A DNA stretch of 14,919 nt, taken from positions 26,649 through 41,567 of the forward strand of contig NAOQ01000600.1 in assembly GCA_002751075.1 (NCBI GenBank), written 5' to 3'. The notes under the pieces were generated by a model. That model made no database searches, had not been told where the DNA came from, and saw nothing but the letters and a program-made list of their open reading frames with translations. Made by a program: the position numbers and the translations under genes. Positions 1 through 12,216 of the stretch are shown piece after piece (positions within the stretch are counted from its first letter, which is position 1; each line of letters starts with the position of its first letter). The DNA comes from Ichthyophonus hoferi (Eukaryota; Opisthokonta; Ichthyosporea; Ichthyophonida; Ichthyophonidae).

Positions 1-180
1 TCAGATGTTTTATCTCTCTTTTCCCCCATTAATATCTTTCCATAATTTTTCTTATATGAAATAATACTCACCAATCACCACCGTTATTAAGGACTTTCCT
101 CCAATGAGAAAGCACTTTGTTCTTGCATTTACGTATTACATATTGCATCATATATACCTGACCGTGATATCTTACTACAG
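1..180 (+). other. Intron upstream of the first visible HECT exon
   Basis: AT- and pyrimidine-rich sequence ends in the acceptor cttactacag at 171-180. The codon interrupted here has its third base at 181, so this intron is phase 2. The frame stays open back to about 104, but that translation (a hydrophobic stretch before YARDYR) matches nothing expected ahead of the HECT domain, so I treat it as intron. No further exon was recognised. Confidence 0.6.
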
Positions 181-5151
<4,971 letters not shown>

Positions 5152-5152
<1 letters not shown>

Positions 5153-6060
5153 AGCCTGTTGTTCATTGGCTGGTTGGGGTTGTACCCGTCTGTAATTGGA
5201 CATCAATGATTTTTAAAATATCAAGAATCCGGTGGTGGTGGTGGTGGTGTGTATGTTTGTCTATCTGTATGTCTGATTATAATGTTGTGATATGTGTAAC
5301 TGTAACAGGAACCTTGTTTCTCATTCATGCTAGCTATATTATTTGTGTTGTTTGCTTTCTTTTCTTTTTTGTTTGTAACTAACTGTTCCTTTTCTTACAT
5401 AGTGTATGTGTGTAGGCCTTTATCTCTGTCTCTATTTATGTTTCTCTTGATTAGCTATGTTTATGTGCTGTGTAGTAGTGTCGTTTATTGGAAGTACTTC
5501 GATTATTAAAGAACTATCTAGGGTATGACCTGTCCTAACTTAACTTCATACATATCCTTGCTGTGGTCAGATGTAAATGATAAGATGGCTGAGCAGTGCT
5601 TGGCCAATTATCTTAATTAATGTTTCATTTACGGGGTAATTAATAGATAGCAAGCTACCAACTAGTTATGAAAAGAAGTGGGCACTGGTTTCCTACTTTG
5701 GCCTGGCTGTTCATTCATATAGACAGCCATGCTTCTCTAGTGACTTAATATTATCTATGAAATTACCTCACTCCACAATAGTAATCTGTAGTAAATTTTT
5801 GTACAACAGTGTCGTTCAAGACCATATCTTACTTAACTACTTTTCATAGTATTTTGTTAACAATGGCAGTCTGGTAGTGTGCTATAGGGTTGATTTGGGT
5901 GGTTGTTATTTCTATTATGGATGTAGTTACAAACGATTTATTAAATGGTTCATTGTTTGTGTGTTATGTTGCGGGAACAAAAGTGACAATGCAATGTAAT
6001 ACTAGACAAGGAATTTTTTAAATAAAAATTATTATATTCGGAAATTTGTTCTCAACTTAG
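5152..6060. other. HECT 3' flank, no gene recognised
   Basis: This AT-rich stretch follows the HECT stop. It has six GGT units at 5231-5248 running into a GT-rich tract. A 60-codon frame at 5327-5509 gives a low-complexity hydrophobic translation with no start context and no homology I recognise. The last bases, ttctcaacttag at 6049-6060, look like a splice acceptor for the short segment described next. Confidence 0.5.
5231..5248 (+). repeat. (GGT)6 microsatellite
   Basis: Six uninterrupted GGT units are followed by GTGTGT. They lie 80 bp past the HECT stop, in the 3' UTR or just downstream of it. Confidence 0.9.
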
Positions 6061-6353
6061 GCAAGGCCGCTAATTTCAGTGAAGGTAAGCATATATATTT
6101 GGACATAATGTAGCATAGCATTATATAACACATTAATTGTGTCGCCTTATTGTTGAAACGATACAATATAGGGCAAATATGCTCTGTCTTTATCTTTAAT
6201 CGCTACCTTGACAATGATGCATGTCAGGTAGTGGACTATAATATAAACCAAACTAGCTTACCCGTTTCGACCTACCTGTGGCTAATTGCTGCCATTCCAA
6301 ATACCTGTGGTGAAGTAAAACTGAATTCGGATCAAACTTTATGCGAAAATTAA
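6061..6353 (+). CDS. Candidate small spliced gene with a 24-nt microexon (unknown product)
   Basis: I do not recognise the product. A 24-nt, GC-richer segment at 6061-6084 sits between a good acceptor (ttctcaacttag) and a good donor (gtaagc). The next acceptor, acaatatag, ends at 6172. Both junctions are phase 1, so the segment joins in frame to 6173-6353: NFSEG, then a Cys-containing stretch with CSVFIFNRYL, a sequon NQT, TYLWLIAAIP and LCEN before the stop. The second segment is GC-richer than its flanks, as coding DNA is here. No upstream exon with a start is certain; a 7-nt exon starting at an ATG near 5990 would fit the phase but is speculative. The whole model may be chance. Confidence 0.28.
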
Positions 6354-6741
6354 TCTCAACCTGTATAATTAATTACTACCTAGGTTTAATAGACAACTTC
6401 TCTTTTATGGTGTGTATTAACTAAATAATGCTTAAAAATGGTTAGTTAATAAAAAAAATAAAATCTATGTTGAATTCTACAATTAAGTAATTAATTACGG
6501 AGCCATTGTAACGTATTACAAATGTTTCAACAGTTTACAAAATATACCTGTCACAAATGTGGACGAGTCAATTATCCTATAACAATCAATATGCATATTG
6601 TATAATAAGAATACAAGAGTAGACAAGAACGTAGATAGAATACTTTCCCGCTACCGATTGGATCGAAGGCATGCATATTTATTGTCAGTATGTTTGCTTA
6701 TTTTCTCCCGGGTTAAAGTTTGGGAAAATCTTTGTGAATGA

Positions 6742-6843
6742 TCTATGTTCTTATTGGTTCGAAGCGTGGAAAGTCGAAATTCCATCAAATCATAGAAATA
6801 ACCCCATGCTAAATATACACAACCAATCAAATACTATATTATT
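6742..6843 (+). repeat. Diverged direct repeat, left copy
   Basis: It matches 9761-9867 at roughly 75% by eye. Shared blocks are cttattggttcg, atagaaataacc, gctaaa and acacaac in the same order and spacing. The two copies are about 3.0 kb apart and bracket the esterase gene. Confidence 0.7.
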
Positions 6844-6925
6844 ATCAAAGGTGTGCTAGATTATTGGTATCTATATATAACTGGCCATTGGAGTTACTTT
6901 TCCGATAGATAAGGCTACTTAAAAA

Positions 6926-6955
6926 AATCGTTCTGCAATGCAGAAGACGCCGATT
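6926..6955. repeat. Inverted repeat with core TTCTGCAATGCAGAA
   Basis: Arms ttctgca (6931-6937) and tgcagaa (6939-6945) surround a single A. Outer arms aatcg (6926-6930) and cgatt (6951-6955) pair across a one-sided 5-nt bulge. A 15-base core differing at one base recurs at 11388-11402. Confidence 0.7.
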
Positions 6956-7224
6956 AAAAATAAACTTATGCATAGAATATCATTGGTTCATACCTTCAAA
7001 TAGAACGACCGTAAACAACACAGTTTCACATTGGCTTCGTTTAGGCGGGGCATAAGTCTTTTCCATATAGCTGGAATGCCGTTTTGGATTTATTTGGCTT
7101 GGCGATCAAACGGGAATGGTGATAAATATAATCGGATGGCAATCTAGTACTAGTTTATAAGAATAGAATTATGTACAACTAATATATAAGCTATATATAT
7201 ATATAGTTTGAAATTATTAATTTT

Positions 7225-7545
7225 AACTAAATGTTCCGCGATTGCTCAATGAGCCCCATTGATTACTGGGTCCGGTGCCTACCATTGCGATTAGTTGAAT
7301 ATGGGTCCTATTGGCATTCTCAGGTGTGTTGCTTCTATGTTGTTCTTGGCCAAAACAGGATTGGATTAATATAGAGAAGATGGGGCATTTGATGCCGTCC
7401 GATATGATCGAGCCATTTACAAAATAAGGTCGACCTTGTTGATCCAAGTCTCGTTGGGTATATTGCTTTTAGCTACGATGGATTCTTTGGAGTCAGTTGT
7501 ATGTGCAACTTTCACTCTCTTGTCAATTCTCATGTGGTGATGTGA
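7225..7545. other. GC-richer island with open frames on both strands, unassigned
   Basis: Base composition here looks more like coding DNA than the flanks. On the minus strand a frame is open from about 7465 to 7223, but it has no ATG near its beginning. On the plus strand, 7370-7540 is open for 57 codons, and an ATG near 7249 starts another 41-codon frame. Because competing frames are open, I cannot pick a coding strand. It could be a decayed gene fragment or chance. Confidence 0.3.
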
Positions 7546-8054
7546 AATAATAAGTAGAGACAGGAGAAACCCAATGATCTATAGTTTTTTAGGGGAGGAA
7601 ATACAAAGTGCGGAATACTTTAATGCTCTTTGTCATTGGCATACCGATATGCAAGAGTTTTCTATAATTATCAGTAAATCTAAGATCTAGGGGAAGACAG
7701 GTAGTTGGACCGCCAGTTTGTGCCCCTGATGATTAGTTGACTGTGTTGTTAAAGGCACCCAGTTCAACACAAACATAAACTGATATATCTCTCTCTAGTA
7801 GTTACAAAACTATAGAGTTATAGATAAAAACTGCTGGAATTGGTTTAGGCAGAAGCCTATGCAATGAAATATTGGAACTCCAAATATATGCCTATAACTT
7901 ATCAACCCATCATTTAGTCGCGGGACCACTACCCTTAATTGCATCCATTTTGATCGATCATCTTGGATTGGCTTTTGACAACAATGGATTTCCCCGACTA
8001 ACTATGACCGTTTCATGGCTATTTCCGTCTTACAGGAAAAGTTCGAGAGAAGCA

Positions 8055-8060
8055 TATAAA
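8055..8060 (+). promoter_or_regulatory. TATA box of the esterase gene
   Basis: TATAAA, extending as tataaaag, lies 52 nt upstream of the ATG. An initiator-like tatcatt about 30 nt downstream would put the start of transcription near 8089 and give a 5' UTR of about 20 nt. Confidence 0.55.
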
Positions 8061-8093
8061 AGAGCCAGTTCAATTAATTTAGAGTATCATTGT

Positions 8094-8102
8094 ATGATTT
8101 AA
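8094..8102 (+). other. Two-codon uORF (ATG ATT TAA)
   Basis: This minimal upstream ORF ends 9 nt before the main ATG at 8112. If transcription starts near 8089, its ATG is too close to the cap to be used efficiently. A longer transcript could use it. Confidence 0.4.
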
Positions 8103-8111
8103 CTAGTGAAT

Positions 8112-9611
8112 ATGCTGTCAAGAGCAAGTCCACTTCTTCGCACGGCTGCCATTGTTATGGGTGCCTTCAGCACCCTTGGCATGACTAATGCTATAAGCGT
8201 TGGTGTTAATGAGGTTAGCACCAAAAATGTATCTCGAACTTCCAGATCTGCTCTGGGCGATATTGAGCATTTTTTCGAAACAGAATCTATGGATTGGGTT
8301 GAATGGGTTGCTGGATATAAATTGGCAACTGGTCCCCCCACACCCATAGAGGTCGATCAGTGCGACATGAAGACCCAAGATTGTTCTATGAAAAATATAA
8401 AGAGTCAATACAATACTGTTGTGTACCCTGGAGGAAATACACAGTGCATCAATTCCACTTCACCCTTTTATTTCCAAGTAATGCCCGGTAATGGTAAAGG
8501 TGTGCTCATCTATTTTGCTGGTGGTGGAGCCTGCTGGATGAATGGGACCAATGTACTTGGTAGCTGTTACGGTAATAGCGTGATGGCAACTACATCTCCA
8601 GAGATCGTTCAAAATCCTTATCAAGGAGTGTTTAAGAGGGGCAGCACCGAAAGCCCAAACAAAGAAAACCCATTCTACAATTATACTATTATTCTTATTA
8701 GTTATTGCTCAGGTGATGTGTTTGGTGGTAATGTCACACGTGTGTACGATAACATGGTCAAAGGCGAAAAACCTGTTAAGGTTAGACAGGCAGGCCAGGA
8801 CAACGTTATGGCTACATTGAACTGGGTTAAAGAGAATATTCCTGAACCTGACCATATTGTTGTTATGGGATGCTCCGCCGGTGCTATTGGTGCTCAGCTG
8901 TGGGGTGGCTTCATTTCCGATATGTATGCAGACGCACCTACTCCTCCGCTAATGGCTGTTGTTGCAGATAGTTACACTGGCATCTTCCCTGCAACTCAGG
9001 CTCAGGTGTTTGAGGACTATGGTGTTGGCAATGCACCTTTTACAAAAGTGTTGTCCTCTTCATTGAGACAGAAGATGAAGGCTGGAACCATATACTTCTG
9101 CGAGCTGATGGATGCACTTCACAACAACTATCCCTATGTATCTTACCTTTCCATTCAATCCAAGGCTGATATCATTCAGGAACTTTTCTACGATGGTGTT
9201 GCCCGCTCTCTTGGTGATGGAATTGGGATGATGAAAAAAGATGCGCCTCAGTGTGCCCACGATACCATGCCTTACCCAGTATTATCGTTGGCTCCATTGA
9301 ATTTTTACTGGTCTGTTAAGGGCATGTATAAATCATACGAAAACACCAACAACTTTGCATCTTACCTTGTAAATTCTGCGTACCATTGTTACACTTGCTT
9401 CGATCGTTTCTATGAAGTTGATATTGCCTATAAAAGCGGCTGGTGGCTATGGGATGAGGATTATATACACCTAACCTCTTGGTTGAGACAGGCTACTCGT
9501 CCTAAGGAAGGCGTTTTAACTCACCTTAGGTCTATATGCGAGAATGAGGGCCATAAAGTTGGAGGAACATTTCTCGAGGCAATTATGTATTTGTTTTTCG
9601 TATGTCCTTAA
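8112..9611 (+). CDS. Secreted pectin acetylesterase/Notum-family carboxylesterase, single long exon
   Basis: The family are alpha/beta-hydrolase-like esterases that remove acyl groups from cell-wall pectin (plants, microbes) or palmitoleate from Wnt (animal Notum). The ORF gives 499 residues. ATG at 8112 is the first in frame after a stop at 8100-8102. Residues 1-27 look like a signal peptide: basic ends, then AAIVMGAFSTLGM, with cleavage likely after TNA. The oxyanion-loop block AGGGACW is at 136-142. The nucleophile motif GCSAG is at 253-257 (Ser255, codon 8874-8876). The conserved ADSYTG is at 285-290 and the catalytic His block YHCYTCFDRF at 424-433 (His425). Four sequons (N115, N145, N190, N207) and many Cys suit a secreted glycoprotein. 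The usual acidic block before the His (YDxWQ) reads LNFYW. The C-terminus stops in a hydrophobic run, MYLFFVCP, right at a gtatgt donor. It is closer to the microbial/algal-type family than to animal Notum. No intron is needed, unlike the HECT gene. Confidence 0.88.
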   Translation: MLSRASPLLRTAAIVMGAFSTLGMTNAISVGVNEVSTKNVSRTSRSALGDIEHFFETESMDWVEWVAGYKLATGPPTPIEVDQCDMKTQDCSMKNIKSQYNTVVYPGGNTQCINSTSPFYFQVMPGNGKGVLIYFAGGGACWMNGTNVLGSCYGNSVMATTSPEIVQNPYQGVFKRGSTESPNKENPFYNYTIILISYCSGDVFGGNVTRVYDNMVKGEKPVKVRQAGQDNVMATLNWVKENIPEPDHIVVMGCSAGAIGAQLWGGFISDMYADAPTPPLMAVVADSYTGIFPATQAQVFEDYGVGNAPFTKVLSSSLRQKMKAGTIYFCELMDALHNNYPYVSYLSIQSKADIIQELFYDGVARSLGDGIGMMKKDAPQCAHDTMPYPVLSLAPLNFYWSVKGMYKSYENTNNFASYLVNSAYHCYTCFDRFYEVDIAYKSGWWLWDEDYIHLTSWLRQATRPKEGVLTHLRSICENEGHKVGGTFLEAIMYLFFVCP

Positions 9612-9744
9612 AATTATTAGATTATGTGCCTATACTAAAATCCATACTACCTTTTAGTTATTATTTTTTTTTCTCTTTTTACCATTTTTGAGCATCATGC
9701 CGTTGAAAACATTACTACGTCGAGGAAAAGATGTTCATTCATAA
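9600..9744 (+). other. Possible 58-bp intron (9600-9657) and alternative last exon (9658-9744) of the esterase
   Basis: At the codon after Phe496 the sequence is gtatgt, identical to three HECT donors. A yeast-like branch point tactaaa lies at about 9632-9638, and a pyrimidine-rich acceptor accttttag ends at 9657. Splicing is phase 0 and replaces the last three residues (VCP) with 28: a run LLFFFLFLPFLSIM, then a basic tail with KTLLRRGK and stop at 9742-9744. Together with LEAIMYLFF this would be a full transmembrane helix and a short cytosolic tail, making a 524-residue type I membrane protein. Not proven; the downstream T-run could mimic hydrophobic coding. Confidence 0.42.
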
Positions 9745-9760
9745 GGAATCTTTAAATAGT

Positions 9761-9867
9761 CCATATGCTCTTATTGGTTCGTAGCTTGATATTAAGATCG
9801 ATAATTCAATCGATGCATAGAAATAACCTCAGGCTAAAAAAACACAACTAAACAGATACTACTTAAG
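9761..9867 (+). repeat. Diverged direct repeat, right copy
   Basis: This is the partner of 6742-6843. Just downstream, at about 9912-9934, the sequence (gcgaaagaagcataaatac) also resembles the esterase TATA region at about 8044-8063 (cgagagaagcatataaa). So the 3' flank seems to hold a shortened relative of the 5' flank. Confidence 0.6.
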
Positions 9868-9936
9868 TATCCATCAGCTTTGGTAATTAATGAAACTTCT
9901 ACAGAACTGGAGCGAAAGAAGCATAAATACAAGGCT

Positions 9937-10396
9937 TTATACAATAATAAAGAGACTAAAATAACTGTTATATTCTACTATCAAGTTTTTTTTTTGTTTT
10001 TTTTTTTGTTTTTTTGTTTTGTTATTAATGTTATCAATGTCCTCTGTTTTTAATATATGTCCGTCACTAGCTGAGTCTACGGACATAATATTTTCCGACA
10101 AATGACACGTTAATGGAAGAGGTTGAGATAGAGGGTCGATAATTGGAGCAGACGTCTTGATCACGATTGGCTGGGTCTTGATGTTTGAGGAATCGCCAGA
10201 AGAAGTAGTAGTGACTTCTACTTTCTTCTTCTTTGACGCTCTGGCGGAGTTCTCGACGCTTTTTAGTGTCAAAGGCAAACTGTGTTTATAGCTCTTTACT
10301 TCCGGCTTCCTATGAGACGTATCTTAAAAAAAAATTGATAAAACTTTGTATATGTCGATTGTCTTTATTTACACATACACTTTTCGGCCCTTGCAT
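9937..10396 (-). CDS. Candidate two-exon gene for a small Lys/Ser/Thr-rich protein (unknown)
   Basis: I do not recognise the product. Minus-strand exon 2 (10322-9937) is open for 127 codons plus stop and is clearly GC-richer over 10100-10320 than its surroundings. Directly upstream is a textbook acceptor, a nine-T run then aag. A short exon 1 (10396-10381: ATG, five codons and one base) ends at donor gtgtat, and its phase fits. The product is 133 residues: a basic start, NSARASKKKKVEV (a possible nuclear signal), TTTSSGDSSN, SQPLPLTCHLSENIMS, a Lys/Gln run, then a hydrophobic end. The intron would be 58 bp, as proposed for the esterase. Against it: a weak Kozak context, and an upstream ATG in better context at 10439 that opens an 8-codon ORF. 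A retroposed fragment with an A-tail is the main alternative. Confidence 0.32.
9946..9951 (+). terminator. AATAAA poly(A) signal of the esterase gene
   Basis: AATAAA is 335 nt past the ORF stop (202 nt past the alternative stop). A T-run with scattered G at 9986-10020 follows about 35 nt later and suits a downstream processing element. It overlaps the 3' end of the opposite-strand candidate gene, so the two would be tail-to-tail. Confidence 0.5.
9986..10020 (+). repeat. T-rich tract (A-rich on the minus strand)
   Basis: Thirty-five bases are all T except for G at 9996, 10008 and 10016. Read on the minus strand it encodes KxKKQKKKQKK in the candidate gene there. Alternatively it is a simple repeat, or the relic of a poly(A) tail on a retroposed copy. 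Confidence 0.85.
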
Positions 10397-10412
10397 GAAA
10401 CCTTAATAGGCG

Positions 10413-10443
10413 TTATATAGTTTCCTCCATTTCCGCCATCTTT
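10413..10443 (-). promoter_or_regulatory. YY1-like site and 8-codon uORF upstream of the minus-strand candidate
   Basis: On the minus strand, aaagatggcggaaatgg at 10443-10427 matches the YY1 core (AAnATGGCGG). It also places an ATG in strong context at 10439, followed by eight codons and a TAA at 10415-10413. A TA-rich tatatat at about 10485-10492 lies upstream at a distance suitable for a TATA element. Whether YY1-type factors exist in this organism is unknown. Confidence 0.3.
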
Positions 10444-10656
10444 ACTAAATTCCAGTCAGTCAACTTAATATGGCACATTATTAATATATATAAAGACTTT
10501 GGAAATATCGGAATGATATGGGTGTTCATCTTATCGTAAATACTTGGGATAACAAAAGTAATCTATGGATGATGTCCCAGGATTACGATTAAAGCTTTGT
10601 TCAGATAGCGATCTAATCGATAGCCATAATCTATAACTTTTTGTGAAAGCTAATTA

Positions 10657-10682
10657 CTATTAATTAAAATATCTATTAATAG
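10657..10682. repeat. Inverted repeat CTATTAAT/ATTAATAG
   Basis: Perfect 8-bp arms at 10657-10664 and 10675-10682 flank a 10-nt loop. It belongs to an AT-rich cluster that also includes TAACAAT/ATTGTTA arms around TAAT at about 10805-10822. Confidence 0.6.
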
Positions 10683-11308
10683 TCTTGTACCGCCAATTCA
10701 ATGGTTCCTTAGTGATTAATTAATTTAGGCTTAACAACAGAGAAATAATGATCATTCTATTAAATAACTAGCTAAGTCTCTCATACCTAACTAGTTAAGA
10801 CCTATAACAATTAATATTGTTAAAACAGGAATAATTAATTAATTTAGGTATTAAAGACACCATAACCATTTATCCCCAATCACAGTTAGATTGTAGTTAC
10901 TAGGGCTACGTCATTCACAGAATATCTACTTATTGCTCACTGATCTTCAATCGCCTTACCTTGTCAATAAATTATAACACATCAAAATTATTTGTGACTT
11001 AAGGCTATGTCGTCTTTTCTGGACTACATGAAGCAATATATAATTATATTAGAATTAAAGGGATAACGCGTGATATACGATAAAGCGTCAACGTTTATTG
11101 TTTGATTTTCCAATGAGGAGTCTGTACCACTCTGGTCACCCGTTGATCCGGAGTCTACAATTCTTAGTCATTTAGAGTTATTGTTCAGAGGATTTTGCAA
11201 TGTCGGTCTGTAGTCATCTTGACTGTCTACCCTTGCACATTGTAGTTGACAGTTGCTATTATAATAGTAACGTTTTATAAAAGAATAAGCTCTATCTATA
11301 TTTACACA

Positions 11309-11345
11309 CTGGATATCGGCTTATACTTGCAAGTATAATATCCAG
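11309..11345. repeat. Long bulged palindrome with core TTATACTTGCAAGTATAA
   Basis: The core at 11321-11338 is a perfect 18-bp palindrome. Flanking ctggata (11309-11315) pairs with tatccag (11339-11345), leaving a one-sided 5-nt bulge, tcggc (11316-11320). Together 16 base pairs can form with no loop. Candidate roles are a dimeric factor site, a cruciform or the end of a small element. It is too symmetric to be ordinary AT-rich noise. Confidence 0.8.
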
Positions 11346-11384
11346 CAGCATAAAGAAACTGAATATGTTTTGTCAAAAAAGGCC

Positions 11385-11405
11385 TCTTTCTGCAACGCAG
11401 AAAGA
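11385..11405. repeat. Inverted repeat with core TTCTGCAACGCAGAA
   Basis: Perfect 9-bp arms tctttctgc (11385-11393) and gcagaaaga (11397-11405) flank AAC. The inner 15 bases match the element at 6931-6945 at 14 of 15 positions. Both follow a run of A. Confidence 0.7.
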
Positions 11406-12216
11406 ATTCTTTAATCCTTCGTTTTATCGGAAAGGGGACTCCCAATTATTAGTTTCATAAAATCTGACACAACTTTGTTTTTAGTCTAAATTGGACTTCT
11501 TATTGATAATTGTATATAGGTGTGAACAACTAAAAAATAATCATGGTGTAATTAAATGGGTGATTCTTATCTATTATTATTCAATCCAATATGCGTCCAC
11601 TTGCATATTGACTAGTTTTCCATTTGCTTAAATAGACCTTTTAATAGTTTTAATGCAGATAGATGATACTTACAGACCCGTTTATAAAGAAATTGGGATA
11701 AACGCCGAAGTTCATGACAAAAAGCCGGCCCCGCTTTGGTTTTTAAATAATAAAACGCTTGCGATTAATAAAATACATACAAATATCTTCAGAAACAAAA
11801 TGAGTAGGAAAGAGTAAGAACATAAATTCTAATATGAATAACAAGAAGCAAATATGCACATGTACAAGAAGCTATATATTTATATAGACAGTTATTTCGT
11901 TGTTGAAAATTGTCAGCATGGACAAGAAACTTATCACAATTTTCAAAAGTCTTAGTAGATCAGATATTGCACGCACGTTTCTGAGGATATTCCTGGCGAA
12001 AAACATTACAAGCAGTGTCTAATGTCTAACTGATTTTTTTATAGCTATATGCTTTCAATATTATATACTCTAAGTGTCTCTCATTATTTATTCTTAAAAG
12101 AGATCAAATCAATCGATTCTAATATAGAAATTGGTGTTATCGGATGGTCCCATGTGGTCACCGTTGGCACAGACTATCTAGCTATTAGGTGAAAATATAG
12201 TATTGCTTTAACTAAA

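Larger units (their letters stand above)
6354..8050. other. AT-rich intergenic region before the esterase gene
   Basis: No firm gene. It contains a palindromic element at 6926-6955, one arm of a diverged direct repeat (6742-6843) and a GC-richer island at 7225-7545. The frame at 6671-6859 starts with ATG and gives 62 residues, but it overlaps the dispersed repeat and has no family signature. Confidence 0.45.
10400..12216. other. AT-rich intergenic region with clustered palindromes
   Basis: No gene recognised. Inverted repeats lie at 10657-10682, about 10805-10822, 11309-11345 and 11385-11405. A block of about 20 bases with core attaattaatttagg occurs twice, near 10713 and 10832. A GC-richer stretch at about 11080-11255 has a minus-strand frame open for about 45 codons but no start or domain. 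Confidence 0.5.

Noticed and set aside
104-180. In-frame extension of the first HECT exon back to an ATG at 104
   Set aside because: The acceptor at 171-180 and family alignment place the exon start at 181. The upstream translation is hydrophobic and unlike any NEDD4 linker.
6745-6770. ggttcgaagc resembles a tRNA T-loop/B box
   Set aside because: No acceptor stem, anticodon arm or A box at the right distance. The block is part of a diverged dispersed repeat whose other copy does not keep the B-box match.
7223-7465. Minus-strand translation DQQGRPYFVN resembles the middle of a WW domain, tempting given the NEDD4 gene nearby
   Set aside because: It lacks the leading LPxGW and the second Trp and Pro that define WW, and lies on the opposite strand 2 kb past the HECT stop. 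Treated as chance.
7872-8102. 76-codon frame ending just before the esterase
   Set aside because: It begins at a non-ATG codon, runs through the TATA box and has no family signature.
8099-8408. Minus-strand frames of 82 and 96 codons opposite the esterase start
   Set aside because: They overlap the signal peptide and N-terminus of a clear gene and show no domain.
11041-11165. Minus-strand frame with IVDSGSTG, similar to an aspartic protease active-site motif of copia-type elements
   Set aside because: Only about 45 codons are open, the following residues do not fit a protease, and no other element part or terminal repeat is nearby.
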